The notes under the pieces are model-generated. The model was not told where the DNA came from and searched no databases. It was given only the letters and a program-made list of their open reading frames with translations. Positions 6,794 through 13,992 of a stretch of 19,918 nucleotides of DNA are shown piece by piece; the first letter of the stretch is position 1; each line of letters opens with the position of its first letter. The stretch is from an uncultured Oscillospiraceae bacterium (lineage in GTDB: Bacteria > Bacillota > Clostridia > Oscillospirales > Oscillospiraceae). Both the position numbers and the translations under genes were made by a program. The stretch covers positions 1 to 19,918 of the forward strand of contig CAJTYK010000039.1 in the NCBI GenBank assembly GCA_910584285.1. The letters run 5' to 3'.

Positions 6794-6802
6794 TGTTATA
6801 AT
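6794..6802 (+). promoter_or_regulatory. Extended -10 promoter ahead of zapA
   Basis: TGTTATAAT is an extended -10 (TGnTATAAT). No good -35 is seen at 17 bp. The predicted start near 6809 gives a ~28-nt leader carrying AGGAGGG. Confidence 0.65.
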
Positions 6803-6836
6803 GTACTATCTGATAAAATGCGCAGGAGGGAACGCC

Positions 6837-7151
6837 ATGCAAAACCGCGTCACCATCACCGTAGGTGGATTGAAGTACACCCTGCTGGCCACCGAGGGGG
6901 AGGATTATGTCCACCGTGTTGCCAGCTATGTCAACGACAAGCTGAAGGAGACCAGCGGCCAGGGCGGCATCTCTCAGATGGACGGCGCCATCCTCACCGC
7001 CATCAACCTCGCCGACGAGCGCTTCAAGGAGCAGGAGGCGTCGGAAAACCTCCGCCGCCAGATCAAGGAGCTGCTGGAGGAGAACTCCAGGCTGAAAGCG
7101 GAGCTGAGCGAGGCCAAACGGGAGATCTTCAAATTGCAGCAAAAACGATAA
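6837..7151 (+). CDS. zapA: Cell division protein ZapA
   Basis: ZapA binds FtsZ and bundles its filaments at the division ring. This start gives 104 aa because AGGAGGG lies seven bases upstream of this ATG; an in-frame ATG at 6801 overlaps the -10 box and cannot be used. The N-terminal domain has the family pattern VTITVGGLKYTLLATEGEDY, then VASYVNDKL. The C-terminal half (about 60-104) is a charged coiled coil (ENLRRQIKELLEENSRLKAE). It lies 28 bp ahead of the U32 gene and is probably cotranscribed with it, an arrangement seen in other clostridia. Confidence 0.9.
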   Translation: MQNRVTITVGGLKYTLLATEGEDYVHRVASYVNDKLKETSGQGGISQMDGAILTAINLADERFKEQEASENLRRQIKELLEENSRLKAELSEAKREIFKLQQKR

Positions 7152-7179
7152 TTTTTTGTAGAAACGAGAGAGAATACCT

Positions 7180-9261
7180 ATGGAGATACTATCCCCCGCC
7201 GGCAGCCCGGAGGCTCTGCGTGCCGCGGTGTGCGCAGGGGCGGACGCGGTCTACCTGGGCTTCGGCCAATTTAACGCCCGCCGGGGCGCCCGGAACTTCA
7301 CCCGGGATGAATTCGCCTCGGCGGTTTCCTATTGCCATCTCCGGGGCGTGAAGGTGTACCTCACCCTCAACACGCTGTGCTCCGACCGGGAGCTGGCCGA
7401 CGCGGTGGATTGCGCCATCCAGGCCTCGCGCCTGGGGGTGGACGCGGCGCTGGTGCAGGATCTGGGCCTGGTGCGGGCGCTGCGGCAGGCCGCGCCAGAC
7501 CTGCCGCTCCACGCCTCCACCCAGATGAGCCTGCACAGCCTGGACGGCGTGAAGCAGGCCGCCGACCTGGGGATCACCCGGGCGGTGCTGGCCCGGGAGC
7601 TGTCCCGGACGGATATCGCCTACATCTGCGAGCGCTCCCCCATCGAGATCGAGGTGTTCGTCCACGGGGCGCTGTGTATGTGCTATTCTGGGCAGTGCTT
7701 TCTGTCCTCGGTCATCGGCGGGCGCAGCGGCAACCGGGGCATGTGCGCCCAGCCCTGCCGCCTGCCCTACGGCTGGGGGGATCTGGCGGACGGCTACCCC
7801 TTGTCGCTGAAAGATATGTCGCTGGCGGGCCATTTGCGGGAGCTCCAGGACATGGGGGTAGCAAGCGCGAAGATCGAGGGGCGGATGAAGCGGCCGGAAT
7901 ACGTCTATATTGTCACGAAGGTATACGCCGACGCCCTCCGGGAGGGCCGGGAGCCCACCGCGGACGAGCTGCGGCAGTTGGAGCAGGCCTTTTCCCGGCA
8001 GGGCTTTACGGACGGCTACTATCTGGGCCGGACGGGGCCGGATATGTTCGGCGTGCGGGAGGAGGCCAAGCCCCCCCGGGAGCTGTTCGCCCGGGCCAGG
8101 GCGGGCTATGAGAAGGGGGAAGGCCCCGGCGTACCGGTGAAGTTTTACGCCATGATCCGGCCTGGGGAGCCCATCCAGGTGGGGGTGGAGGACAGCCAGG
8201 GCCGGGTAGCCACCGCCGCCGGCAAGATCCCCGAGCCCGCCCGCCGCCGTCCCACCTCCCAGGAGGAGGTGGAGGCCCAGCTGGGCAAGACCGGGGGCAC
8301 CCCCTTCACCGCCGCCGGGATGCGTACCCTGGTGGAGGGGGGGCTGAACGTGCCGCTGTCGGCGGTGAACGCGCTGCGGCGGCAGGTGCTGGACGAGCTG
8401 TCGCGCCAGCGCACCGCTCTGCCCCAGCGCCGCCACGGGGAGTACAAAGTGGGGGCCCGGTACGAGAACCGCCGGGAGGAGCCGGAGCTGTACGTCTCCC
8501 TGCGCCACGCAGGGCAGCTCACTTTTGAGCTGGTGAAGGCCAAGCCCGCCCTGATCACCCTCCCCGCCGACGAGATCGCAGCCCATCCCGACGAGGTGGC
8601 GGGGGCTATTCAGCGGGAGGTGCCGGTGGCGGCGGTGCTGCCCCGGATCTGCTTCGACCGGGAGCTGCCCAAGCTCCGGGAGGAGCTGGAAGCCTGCCGT
8701 CAGGCCGGGGTGACCGACGTCTATGTGGGCAATCTGGGGCTGGTGCCCCTGTGTAAGGAGCTGGGCTTCAACCTTCGGGGGGATTTTGGCCTCCAGGTGT
8801 TCAACAGCCAGGGCCTGAAGGAGTACAAACGGCTGGGCTTCCAGTCCCTCACCGCCTCCTTTGAGCTAAAGCTGGCCCAGATCCGGGATCTCAGCAAGGC
8901 AGTGGATACGGAGATCATCGGCTACGGCCGCCTGCCCCTCATGATCACGGAGAACTGCGCGGTAAAAAACCAGTCGGGACAGTGCACCTGCGGCAATGTA
9001 AACCAGCTCATTGACCGGAAGGGCGTCCGCTTCCCGGTGGAGAAGGCCTGGGGCTGCCGCAACGAGCTGCTGAACGCCAACAAGATCTTCCTGGCGGACA
9101 AGGCAGAGGACTGGAAAAAGGCGGGCTTGCGGGCCGTCCGGCTGCTGTTCACCACGGAGAACGGCGTGGAGTGCACCCAGGTGCTGGACGCCTACCGGGG
9201 CACGGGGGCCTACAAGCCCAACAACTTCACCCGGGGGCTGTACTACCGGGACGTGGAGTAG
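7180..9261 (+). CDS. U32 peptidase-family protein with DUF3656 (RlhA-like)
   Basis: A 693-aa U32-family protein. Many members once called collagenase-like peptidases are now known as RNA hydroxylation enzymes; E. coli RlhA, which shares the U32 plus DUF3656 layout, makes 5-hydroxycytidine in 23S rRNA. The N-terminus MEILSPAGSPEALRAAVCAG opens the U32 domain (about 1-290). The signature cysteines are visible: C166, C168, C173, C189 and C193 in the FVHGALCMCYSGQCFLSS and GMCAQPCR region, likely Fe-S ligands. DUF3656 covers roughly 370-480. A second U32-like C-terminal part carries another Cys cluster near 592-620. An RNA-modification role is inferred from family knowledge; a protease role is less likely. 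The start follows a weak GAGAGAG site 28 bp after zapA. Confidence 0.85.
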   Translation: MEILSPAGSPEALRAAVCAGADAVYLGFGQFNARRGARNFTRDEFASAVSYCHLRGVKVYLTLNTLCSDRELADAVDCAIQASRLGVDAALVQDLGLVRALRQAAPDLPLHASTQMSLHSLDGVKQAADLGITRAVLARELSRTDIAYICERSPIEIEVFVHGALCMCYSGQCFLSSVIGGRSGNRGMCAQPCRLPYGWGDLADGYPLSLKDMSLAGHLRELQDMGVASAKIEGRMKRPEYVYIVTKVYADALREGREPTADELRQLEQAFSRQGFTDGYYLGRTGPDMFGVREEAKPPRELFARARAGYEKGEGPGVPVKFYAMIRPGEPIQVGVEDSQGRVATAAGKIPEPARRRPTSQEEVEAQLGKTGGTPFTAAGMRTLVEGGLNVPLSAVNALRRQVLDELSRQRTALPQRRHGEYKVGARYENRREEPELYVSLRHAGQLTFELVKAKPALITLPADEIAAHPDEVAGAIQREVPVAAVLPRICFDRELPKLREELEACRQAGVTDVYVGNLGLVPLCKELGFNLRGDFGLQVFNSQGLKEYKRLGFQSLTASFELKLAQIRDLSKAVDTEIIGYGRLPLMITENCAVKNQSGQCTCGNVNQLIDRKGVRFPVEKAWGCRNELLNANKIFLADKAEDWKKAGLRAVRLLFTTENGVECTQVLDAYRGTGAYKPNNFTRGLYYRDVE

Positions 9262-9542
9262 GGGCGGACGGCGTCCGCCCGCTGTGCTGCGGGCTGGGCG
9301 ATCTGTGCGCCCAGCCCCATGGCCGCGCGGAACAGGGCTTGGTCATGGATAGTTTCCACCCGCAGGTTCAAATCGGCCAGGGCTTCCATCAGCTCCTGGC
9401 CGTCCTCCCCCAGGCGGCAGGCGATGTCTTGCCGCAGTTCCTCCTGACGGGCTTCCAGCTCGTTTATTTCTTTGCCCTGTAGGTTGTATTGACCGATCCA
9501 GTCCTCCATCATATAATATAGCTTGTTGATCAGTTCTGTCAT
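9243..9542 (-). CDS. Small hypothetical protein (possibly DUF6809-like)
   Basis: A 99-aa protein of unknown function. The start at 9542 was chosen because GGGAGGG lies just upstream; a longer frame would begin inside the promoter. It opens MTELINKLYYMMEDWIGQ, has a predicted helical, acidic centre (about 20-70), and ends after LFRAAMGLGAQIAQ. The LYY start and the late F..A..LGA pattern recall small clostridial proteins grouped as DUF6809; I am not sure of this. Its 3' end overlaps the U32 gene tail by 19 bp in convergent orientation. It is divergent from the HTH-Maf gene and has a consensus promoter with a palindrome in the spacer. The pair may have arrived together between the U32 gene and maf. 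Confidence 0.7.
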   Translation of the reverse strand: MTELINKLYYMMEDWIGQYNLQGKEINELEARQEELRQDIACRLGEDGQELMEALADLNLRVETIHDQALFRAAMGLGAQIAQPAAQRADAVRPYSTSR

Positions 9543-9572
9543 AGTGAGCCCTCCCACATTTGCGATGATTTT

Positions 9573-9600
9573 ATTATACCATCTCACATGAGATAGTCAA
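9573..9600 (-). promoter_or_regulatory. Promoter with palindromic operator in its spacer
   Basis: On the minus strand TTGACT (9600-9595) and TATAAT (9578-9573) are 16 bp apart. The palindrome ATCTCA-CA-TGAGAT (9581-9594) fills almost the entire spacer, so a bound repressor would block polymerase. The XRE-type HTH domain encoded divergently from 9619 is the obvious candidate ligand; that link is inference. Confidence 0.7.
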
Positions 9601-9618
9601 GGGGAATTCTATAAATAT

Positions 9619-10437
9619 ATGAGTAAATTATCTGAGCGCATGAAAGAATTGCGCCTTGAAAACAAGTTGAAACAAACCGAAGTTGCAAAAGCCCTCGGAT
9701 TGTCCATTACTGGATATTGCGGCTACGAATACGGCAATCGGGATCCCCAGACAGCGATTTTGATTAAGCTGGCACAGCTGTATCATGTCTCTACCGACTA
9801 CCTGTTGGGCGTAAACGAGCCAGCGCCGGATGGGGTGGGGAAAATCATCCTCGCCTCCAAGTCCCCCCGCCGCCGGGAGCTGCTGAATCAGATGGGCATT
9901 GAGGAGTTCAAGGTCACCGCCCCCAATGTAGATGAGACGGTAGAGCCCAGCCTGTCTCCCGCTGAAACTGTGGAGCAGCTCTCCCTGCGCAAGGCACAGG
10001 CGGCGGTCAACCGGGCGGGCCCCAATGATTTGATCATCGCCGCCGACACAGTGGTGGCGCTGGACGGCAAAATTCTGGGCAAGCCCCGGGACGAGGAGGA
10101 CGCCTTCGCCATGCTGTCCGCCCTGTCCGGGCGGGAGCACCACGTCTACACCGGCGTGACGGTACTCCGGGGCGGCGAGGCCGTCACCCAGCACGAGGAG
10201 ACCGCCGTGGCCTTCCGGGATTTGACCCCGGAGGAGATCCGGGCCTACATCGCCACTGGGGAGCCCATGGACAAGGCGGGGGCCTACGGCATCCAGGGTC
10301 TGGGGGCGCTGCTGGTGTCCGGCATCCGGGGGGACTACTGCAACGTGGTGGGCCTGCCGGTGTTTCGGCTGGGCCGGATGCTGGCCGGCCTGGGCGTGGA
10401 TCTGCTGGGAACTAATAAGGAGCAAGCAAAATCATGA
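9619..10437 (+). CDS. XRE-type HTH domain fused to Maf nucleotide pyrophosphatase
   Basis: A single 272-aa frame. Residues 1-66 are an XRE/Cro-CI helix-turn-helix domain (MKELRLENKLKQTEVAKALG through YHVSTDYLLG). Residues 73-272 are a complete Maf protein, a house-cleaning NTP pyrophosphatase acting on non-canonical nucleotides, with KIILASKSPRRRELL, the IIAADTVV acidic motif, and DKAGAYGIQG. The Maf part alone (200 aa) is full length. The joint is a short NEPAPDG linker; codon 73 is GTG, so an internal Maf-only start is possible but its ribosome binding site is weak. The HTH DNA is visibly less GC-rich than the Maf DNA. The annotated start lacks a well-placed ribosome binding site. It overlaps mreC by ATGA, the usual maf-mre linkage. 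Fusion is seen; its function is inferred. Confidence 0.85.
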   Translation: MSKLSERMKELRLENKLKQTEVAKALGLSITGYCGYEYGNRDPQTAILIKLAQLYHVSTDYLLGVNEPAPDGVGKIILASKSPRRRELLNQMGIEEFKVTAPNVDETVEPSLSPAETVEQLSLRKAQAAVNRAGPNDLIIAADTVVALDGKILGKPRDEEDAFAMLSALSGREHHVYTGVTVLRGGEAVTQHEETAVAFRDLTPEEIRAYIATGEPMDKAGAYGIQGLGALLVSGIRGDYCNVVGLPVFRLGRMLAGLGVDLLGTNKEQAKS

Positions 10438-11264
10438 AGCAATTCTTTCGTAACAACGGCGGGCTGCTGCTGGTGGCTGCGGTGCTGCTGGCCGGCGTCC
10501 TCACGGTGGGGGCGTATATTTTGGGCTACCACCCCCTGTCCGGGGCGCTGGAGCTGTTGGCTACCCCCTTCCGGGCTGCCTCCTCGGCGGTGACGGGCTG
10601 GACCCAGGAGCAGTATGACAAGACCTTCCGCTATGAGCAGGCCCAGGCCGAGATCGACGCTTTGCGCCGCCGGGTGGCGGAGCTGGAGCAGGACGCCATC
10701 GCCGGCCAGGAGGCTGTCCGGGAGAACGAGCGGATGCGGGATCTGCTGGGCCTGGCCGAGCAGCGGCCGGAGCTGCAATACCGGGACGCAGCGGTGGTGC
10801 GCCGGGCCTCGTCCAATTGGACATCCGATCTGACCATCGACCGGGGCGCCTCCGGCGGGGTGGAGGCCGGGGACTGCGTCATCGACCAGTACGGTCACCT
10901 CATCGGCGTGGTAACCCAGGCGGATTTGAACTCCTCCCTGGTGACCACCATCCTGGATCCCACCCTGGAGCTGGGGGGCCGCATCGCCCGCACCGACGAG
11001 GACGCCATTTTGGAGGGGGACTTCTCCCTCATGCTGGAGGGGCTCACCCGGCTGTCTTATCTGCCGGAGGAGGCCCGACTGGTGACGGGGGATCAGGTGA
11101 TCACCTCCGGGCTGGGGGGGATGTATCCCCCAGGGCTGGCGGTGGGCACGGTGCGCTCCCTCATCACCGAGGAGGACGGCCTCACCCGGTACGCCCAGGT
11201 GGAGCCCGCGGCGGATATCAGCGGGGTGCAGTACGTCTATGTGATTGTGGACTACGGAGCATAA
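10434..11264 (+). CDS. mreC: Rod shape-determining protein MreC
   Basis: MreC is a bitopic membrane protein that links the MreB cytoskeleton to the wall-elongation machinery. The 276-aa product has a short cytoplasmic start (MKQFFRNNGG), a membrane segment at about 10-30, a coiled coil at about 65-105, and the paired beta-barrel domain beyond it (IDRGASGGVEAGDCVIDQYGHLIGVV to the end). Its start overlaps the maf stop as ATGA, implying translational coupling. Unlike the usual mreBCD cluster, neither mreB nor mreD is adjacent; a terminator-like hairpin and mutS follow. Confidence 0.92.
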   Translation: MKQFFRNNGGLLLVAAVLLAGVLTVGAYILGYHPLSGALELLATPFRAASSAVTGWTQEQYDKTFRYEQAQAEIDALRRRVAELEQDAIAGQEAVRENERMRDLLGLAEQRPELQYRDAAVVRRASSNWTSDLTIDRGASGGVEAGDCVIDQYGHLIGVVTQADLNSSLVTTILDPTLELGGRIARTDEDAILEGDFSLMLEGLTRLSYLPEEARLVTGDQVITSGLGGMYPPGLAVGTVRSLITEEDGLTRYAQVEPAADISGVQYVYVIVDYGA

Positions 11265-11270
11265 ATACAG

Positions 11271-11298
11271 CGCGGCGGAGGGATCCTCCGCCGCGTTT
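11271..11298 (+). terminator. Terminator-like hairpin between mreC and mutS
   Basis: A perfect 11-bp stem CGCGGCGGAGG (11271-11281) and CCTCCGCCGCG (11285-11295) with a GAT loop, followed by only TTT. The short U-tract suggests partial termination or mRNA stabilisation rather than a full stop. No separate mutS promoter was found after it. Confidence 0.6.
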
Positions 11299-11321
11299 CC
11301 AGAGAAAGAGAAGGTGATCCC

Positions 11322-13949
11322 ATGGCGGAATTAACCCCAATGATGAAGCAGTATTGGAAGGTGAAGGAGGACCACCCGGACTGCCTGCTATTCTTCCGGC
11401 TGGGCGACTTTTACGAGATGTTCCACGACGACGCCAAGCTGGGGGCGGAGGAGCTGGGCCTCACCCTCACCACCCGGGACCGGGGCAAGCCGGAGGACGA
11501 GCGGGTGCCCATGTGCGGCGTGCCCTACCACTCCGCCCAGAGCTACATCGCCCGGCTCATCAAGCGGGGGTACAAGGTGGCCATCTGCGAGCAGATGGAG
11601 GATCCCGCTACCGCCAAGGGGCTGGTGGATCGGGACGTGATCCGCATCGTCACCCCCGGCACAGCCATGGACGACGTGATGCTGGACGAGAGCCGGAACA
11701 ACTATATCTGCGCCGTCTACCGGGACAGCGCCGGGGCCGCCCTGGCCCGGTGCGACCTGTCCACGGGGCAGTTCGCCGCCGTCCCCTACCTGGGCAAGGG
11801 CTTTTTGCCCCACCTGCTCAACGCCCTGGCGGCCTGCCCCCCCAGCGAGGCCATTTTGTCCGATGCCGCCGCCTCCGACCCCGATTTGACTACCTTCCTC
11901 AAGGAGCGACTGGGCTGCCTGTGGCAGCGGGGGGAGGAGGTGCGCTTCCGCCCCGCCCAGGCGGCCCAGGCGCTGGTAGACTGCGGACTGCGGAAGGCGG
12001 ACCAGCCCCTGTCGGAGGAGGACGGCCCCCGGCTGTGCCTCCAGGCGTCCGGGGCGCTGGCGGCCTACCTGGTCGAGACGCAGAAAACCAGCCTGGGCCA
12101 TCTCAACCCCGCTGACCCGGAGGATGGGGCGGAACAGGACTGCATGGAGCTGGATCTCACCGCCCGACGCACCCTGGAGCTCACCGAGACCTTCCGGGGA
12201 CAGGACAAGAAGGGCTCCCTGCTGTGGGTGCTGGACAAGACCAGGACCCCCATGGGCCACCGGATGATCCGGGCCTGGATTGAGCAGCCCCTGCTTTCGC
12301 CCGCCGCCATCGCCCGGCGGCAGGATCAGGTGGCCGCCCTGTTAGGCGACGCGGTGGCCCGGGAGGAGCTGATCCGCACACTCCGCCGGGTGCCTGATCT
12401 GGAGCGGCTCATCGGTAAGGTAGTGTACGGCTCCGCCAACGCCCGGGATATGCTGCTGCTGGGCACGGGCCTTTCGGTGCTGCCCGAGCTGGCAGATCGG
12501 GCCAGGGACGCGGCGGCGGCCGCCCTGGAGCCGCTGGCGGAGGGACTGGGCGGGCTGGACGAGCTCCAGGCTCTGCTGCTGTCCGCCATCCGGGAGGACG
12601 CGGACGACAACCGCCTGCCCTTTACCATCCGGGAGGGAAACTTCATCCGGACGGGCTACAACGCCGAGGTGGACCGGCTGCGGGACATCCTGGATCACGG
12701 GGCGGATCTGCTGGCCGCCCTGGAGGGCCGGGAGAAGGAGCGCACCGGGATCAAGAGCCTGAAGGTGCGCTATAACAAGGTGTTCGGCTACTACATCGAG
12801 GTGTCCAAGAGCTACTACGACCTGGTGCCGGAGGACTACATCCGCAAGCAGACCCTGGTGAACTGCGAGCGGTTCTTCACCCAGGAGCTAAAGGATCTGG
12901 AAAACGAGATCCTCTCCGCCCAGAGCCGAGTCACCGCCCTGGAGTACCAGCTGTTCCGGGAGCTGCGGGAGGCCGCCTCTGCCCAGGTGCGCCGAGTGCA
13001 GGAGGCCGCCGCCTGCGTGGCCCGCCTGGACGTGCTGGCCTCCTTTGCCGCCGCCGCGGCCCAGGGGGGGTACTGCCGCCCGGAGGTGGACGCCAGCGGC
13101 GTCATCGACATCAAAGAGGGCCGCCACCCGGTGGTGGAGCGGATGCTGGACGGCGCCCTGTTCGTGCCCAACGACACCCAGATGGACGGAAAGGACAGCC
13201 GCCTGGCCATCATCACCGGGCCCAACATGGCGGGCAAGTCCACCTATATGCGGCAGGTGGCCCTCATCGTGCTCATGGCACAAATGGGCTCCTTCGTGCC
13301 CGCCCGCTCCGCCCGGATCGGGGTGGTGGATCGGGTGTTCACCCGCATCGGGGCGTCGGACGATCTGGCGGCGGGCCAGTCCACCTTCATGGTGGAGATG
13401 ACCGAGGTGGCGGCCATGCTCAAAAACGCCACCCCCCGCTCCCTGCTCATTCTGGACGAGATCGGCCGGGGCACCTCCACTTACGACGGTATGTCCATCG
13501 CCCGGGCGGTGCTGGAATACTGCGCGGACAAGAAACGCTTAGGCGCAAAAACCCTGTTCGCCACCCACTACCACGAGCTCACCGAGGTGGAGCAGTCCAT
13601 TGAGGGGGTGCGTAATTACCACATCTCCGCCAAAAAACGGGGGGACGGCATCGTGTTCCTGCGGAAGATCGTCCCCGGCGGCGCGGATCAGAGCTATGGC
13701 GTGGAGGTGGCCAAGCTGGCTGGGGTGCCGGATCGGGTGGTGAGCCGGGCCCGGGAGATCCTGTCGGAGCTGGAGGGACAGGGCGGACCCTCCCCCGCCC
13801 CGCGGACGGCCCCAGAGGAGGACGGCCAGGTGTCCCTGAGCGATATGGCGGGGGCGGCGGTGCTGGACGAGCTGCGCAATACCGCTGTGGAAACCCTGAC
13901 GCCTATCGAGGCGCTGAATCTGCTGTACCAGTTGAAGCTGAAGTTATAA
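11322..13949 (+). CDS. mutS: DNA mismatch repair protein MutS
   Basis: MutS recognises mismatches and, after ATP binding, licenses MutL. The 875-aa length is normal. The N-terminal mismatch-recognition domain has the Phe-x-Glu motif in FFRLGDFYEMFHDDA. The ATPase domain has Walker A GPNMAGKST near residue 632, the conserved SDDLAAGQSTFMVEM, Walker B LLILDEIGRGTSTYDG near 708, and the ATHYHEL motif near 746. The C-terminal helix-turn-helix dimerisation segment (TPIEALNLLYQLK) is intact. AAGGTGAT lies ahead of the ATG. mutL, often next to mutS, is not present; pepF follows in the opposite direction. Confidence 0.98.
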   Translation: MAELTPMMKQYWKVKEDHPDCLLFFRLGDFYEMFHDDAKLGAEELGLTLTTRDRGKPEDERVPMCGVPYHSAQSYIARLIKRGYKVAICEQMEDPATAKGLVDRDVIRIVTPGTAMDDVMLDESRNNYICAVYRDSAGAALARCDLSTGQFAAVPYLGKGFLPHLLNALAACPPSEAILSDAAASDPDLTTFLKERLGCLWQRGEEVRFRPAQAAQALVDCGLRKADQPLSEEDGPRLCLQASGALAAYLVETQKTSLGHLNPADPEDGAEQDCMELDLTARRTLELTETFRGQDKKGSLLWVLDKTRTPMGHRMIRAWIEQPLLSPAAIARRQDQVAALLGDAVAREELIRTLRRVPDLERLIGKVVYGSANARDMLLLGTGLSVLPELADRARDAAAAALEPLAEGLGGLDELQALLLSAIREDADDNRLPFTIREGNFIRTGYNAEVDRLRDILDHGADLLAALEGREKERTGIKSLKVRYNKVFGYYIEVSKSYYDLVPEDYIRKQTLVNCERFFTQELKDLENEILSAQSRVTALEYQLFRELREAASAQVRRVQEAAACVARLDVLASFAAAAAQGGYCRPEVDASGVIDIKEGRHPVVERMLDGALFVPNDTQMDGKDSRLAIITGPNMAGKSTYMRQVALIVLMAQMGSFVPARSARIGVVDRVFTRIGASDDLAAGQSTFMVEMTEVAAMLKNATPRSLLILDEIGRGTSTYDGMSIARAVLEYCADKKRLGAKTLFATHYHELTEVEQSIEGVRNYHISAKKRGDGIVFLRKIVPGGADQSYGVEVAKLAGVPDRVVSRAREILSELEGQGGPSPAPRTAPEEDGQVSLSDMAGAAVLDELRNTAVETLTPIEALNLLYQLKLKL

Positions 13950-13952
13950 GAG

Positions 13953-13991
13953 AGGCCCCGGCGCTGTTGCGTCGGGGCCTTTGTCCTTCTT
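13953..13991. terminator. Terminator between convergent mutS and pepF
   Basis: AGGCCCCG (13953-13960) pairs with CGGGGCCT (13973-13980), followed rightward by TTGTCCTTCTT. It ends mutS and, lying two bases beyond the pepF stop, may serve pepF as well, though no strong U-tract follows leftward. Confidence 0.85.
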
Positions 13992-13992
13992 A

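Noticed and set aside
7180..9261. Naming the U32 gene as a collagenase
   Set aside because: The DUF3656 layout and the cysteine cluster fit the RNA-hydroxylating U32 branch better; no protease catalytic motif could be pointed out.
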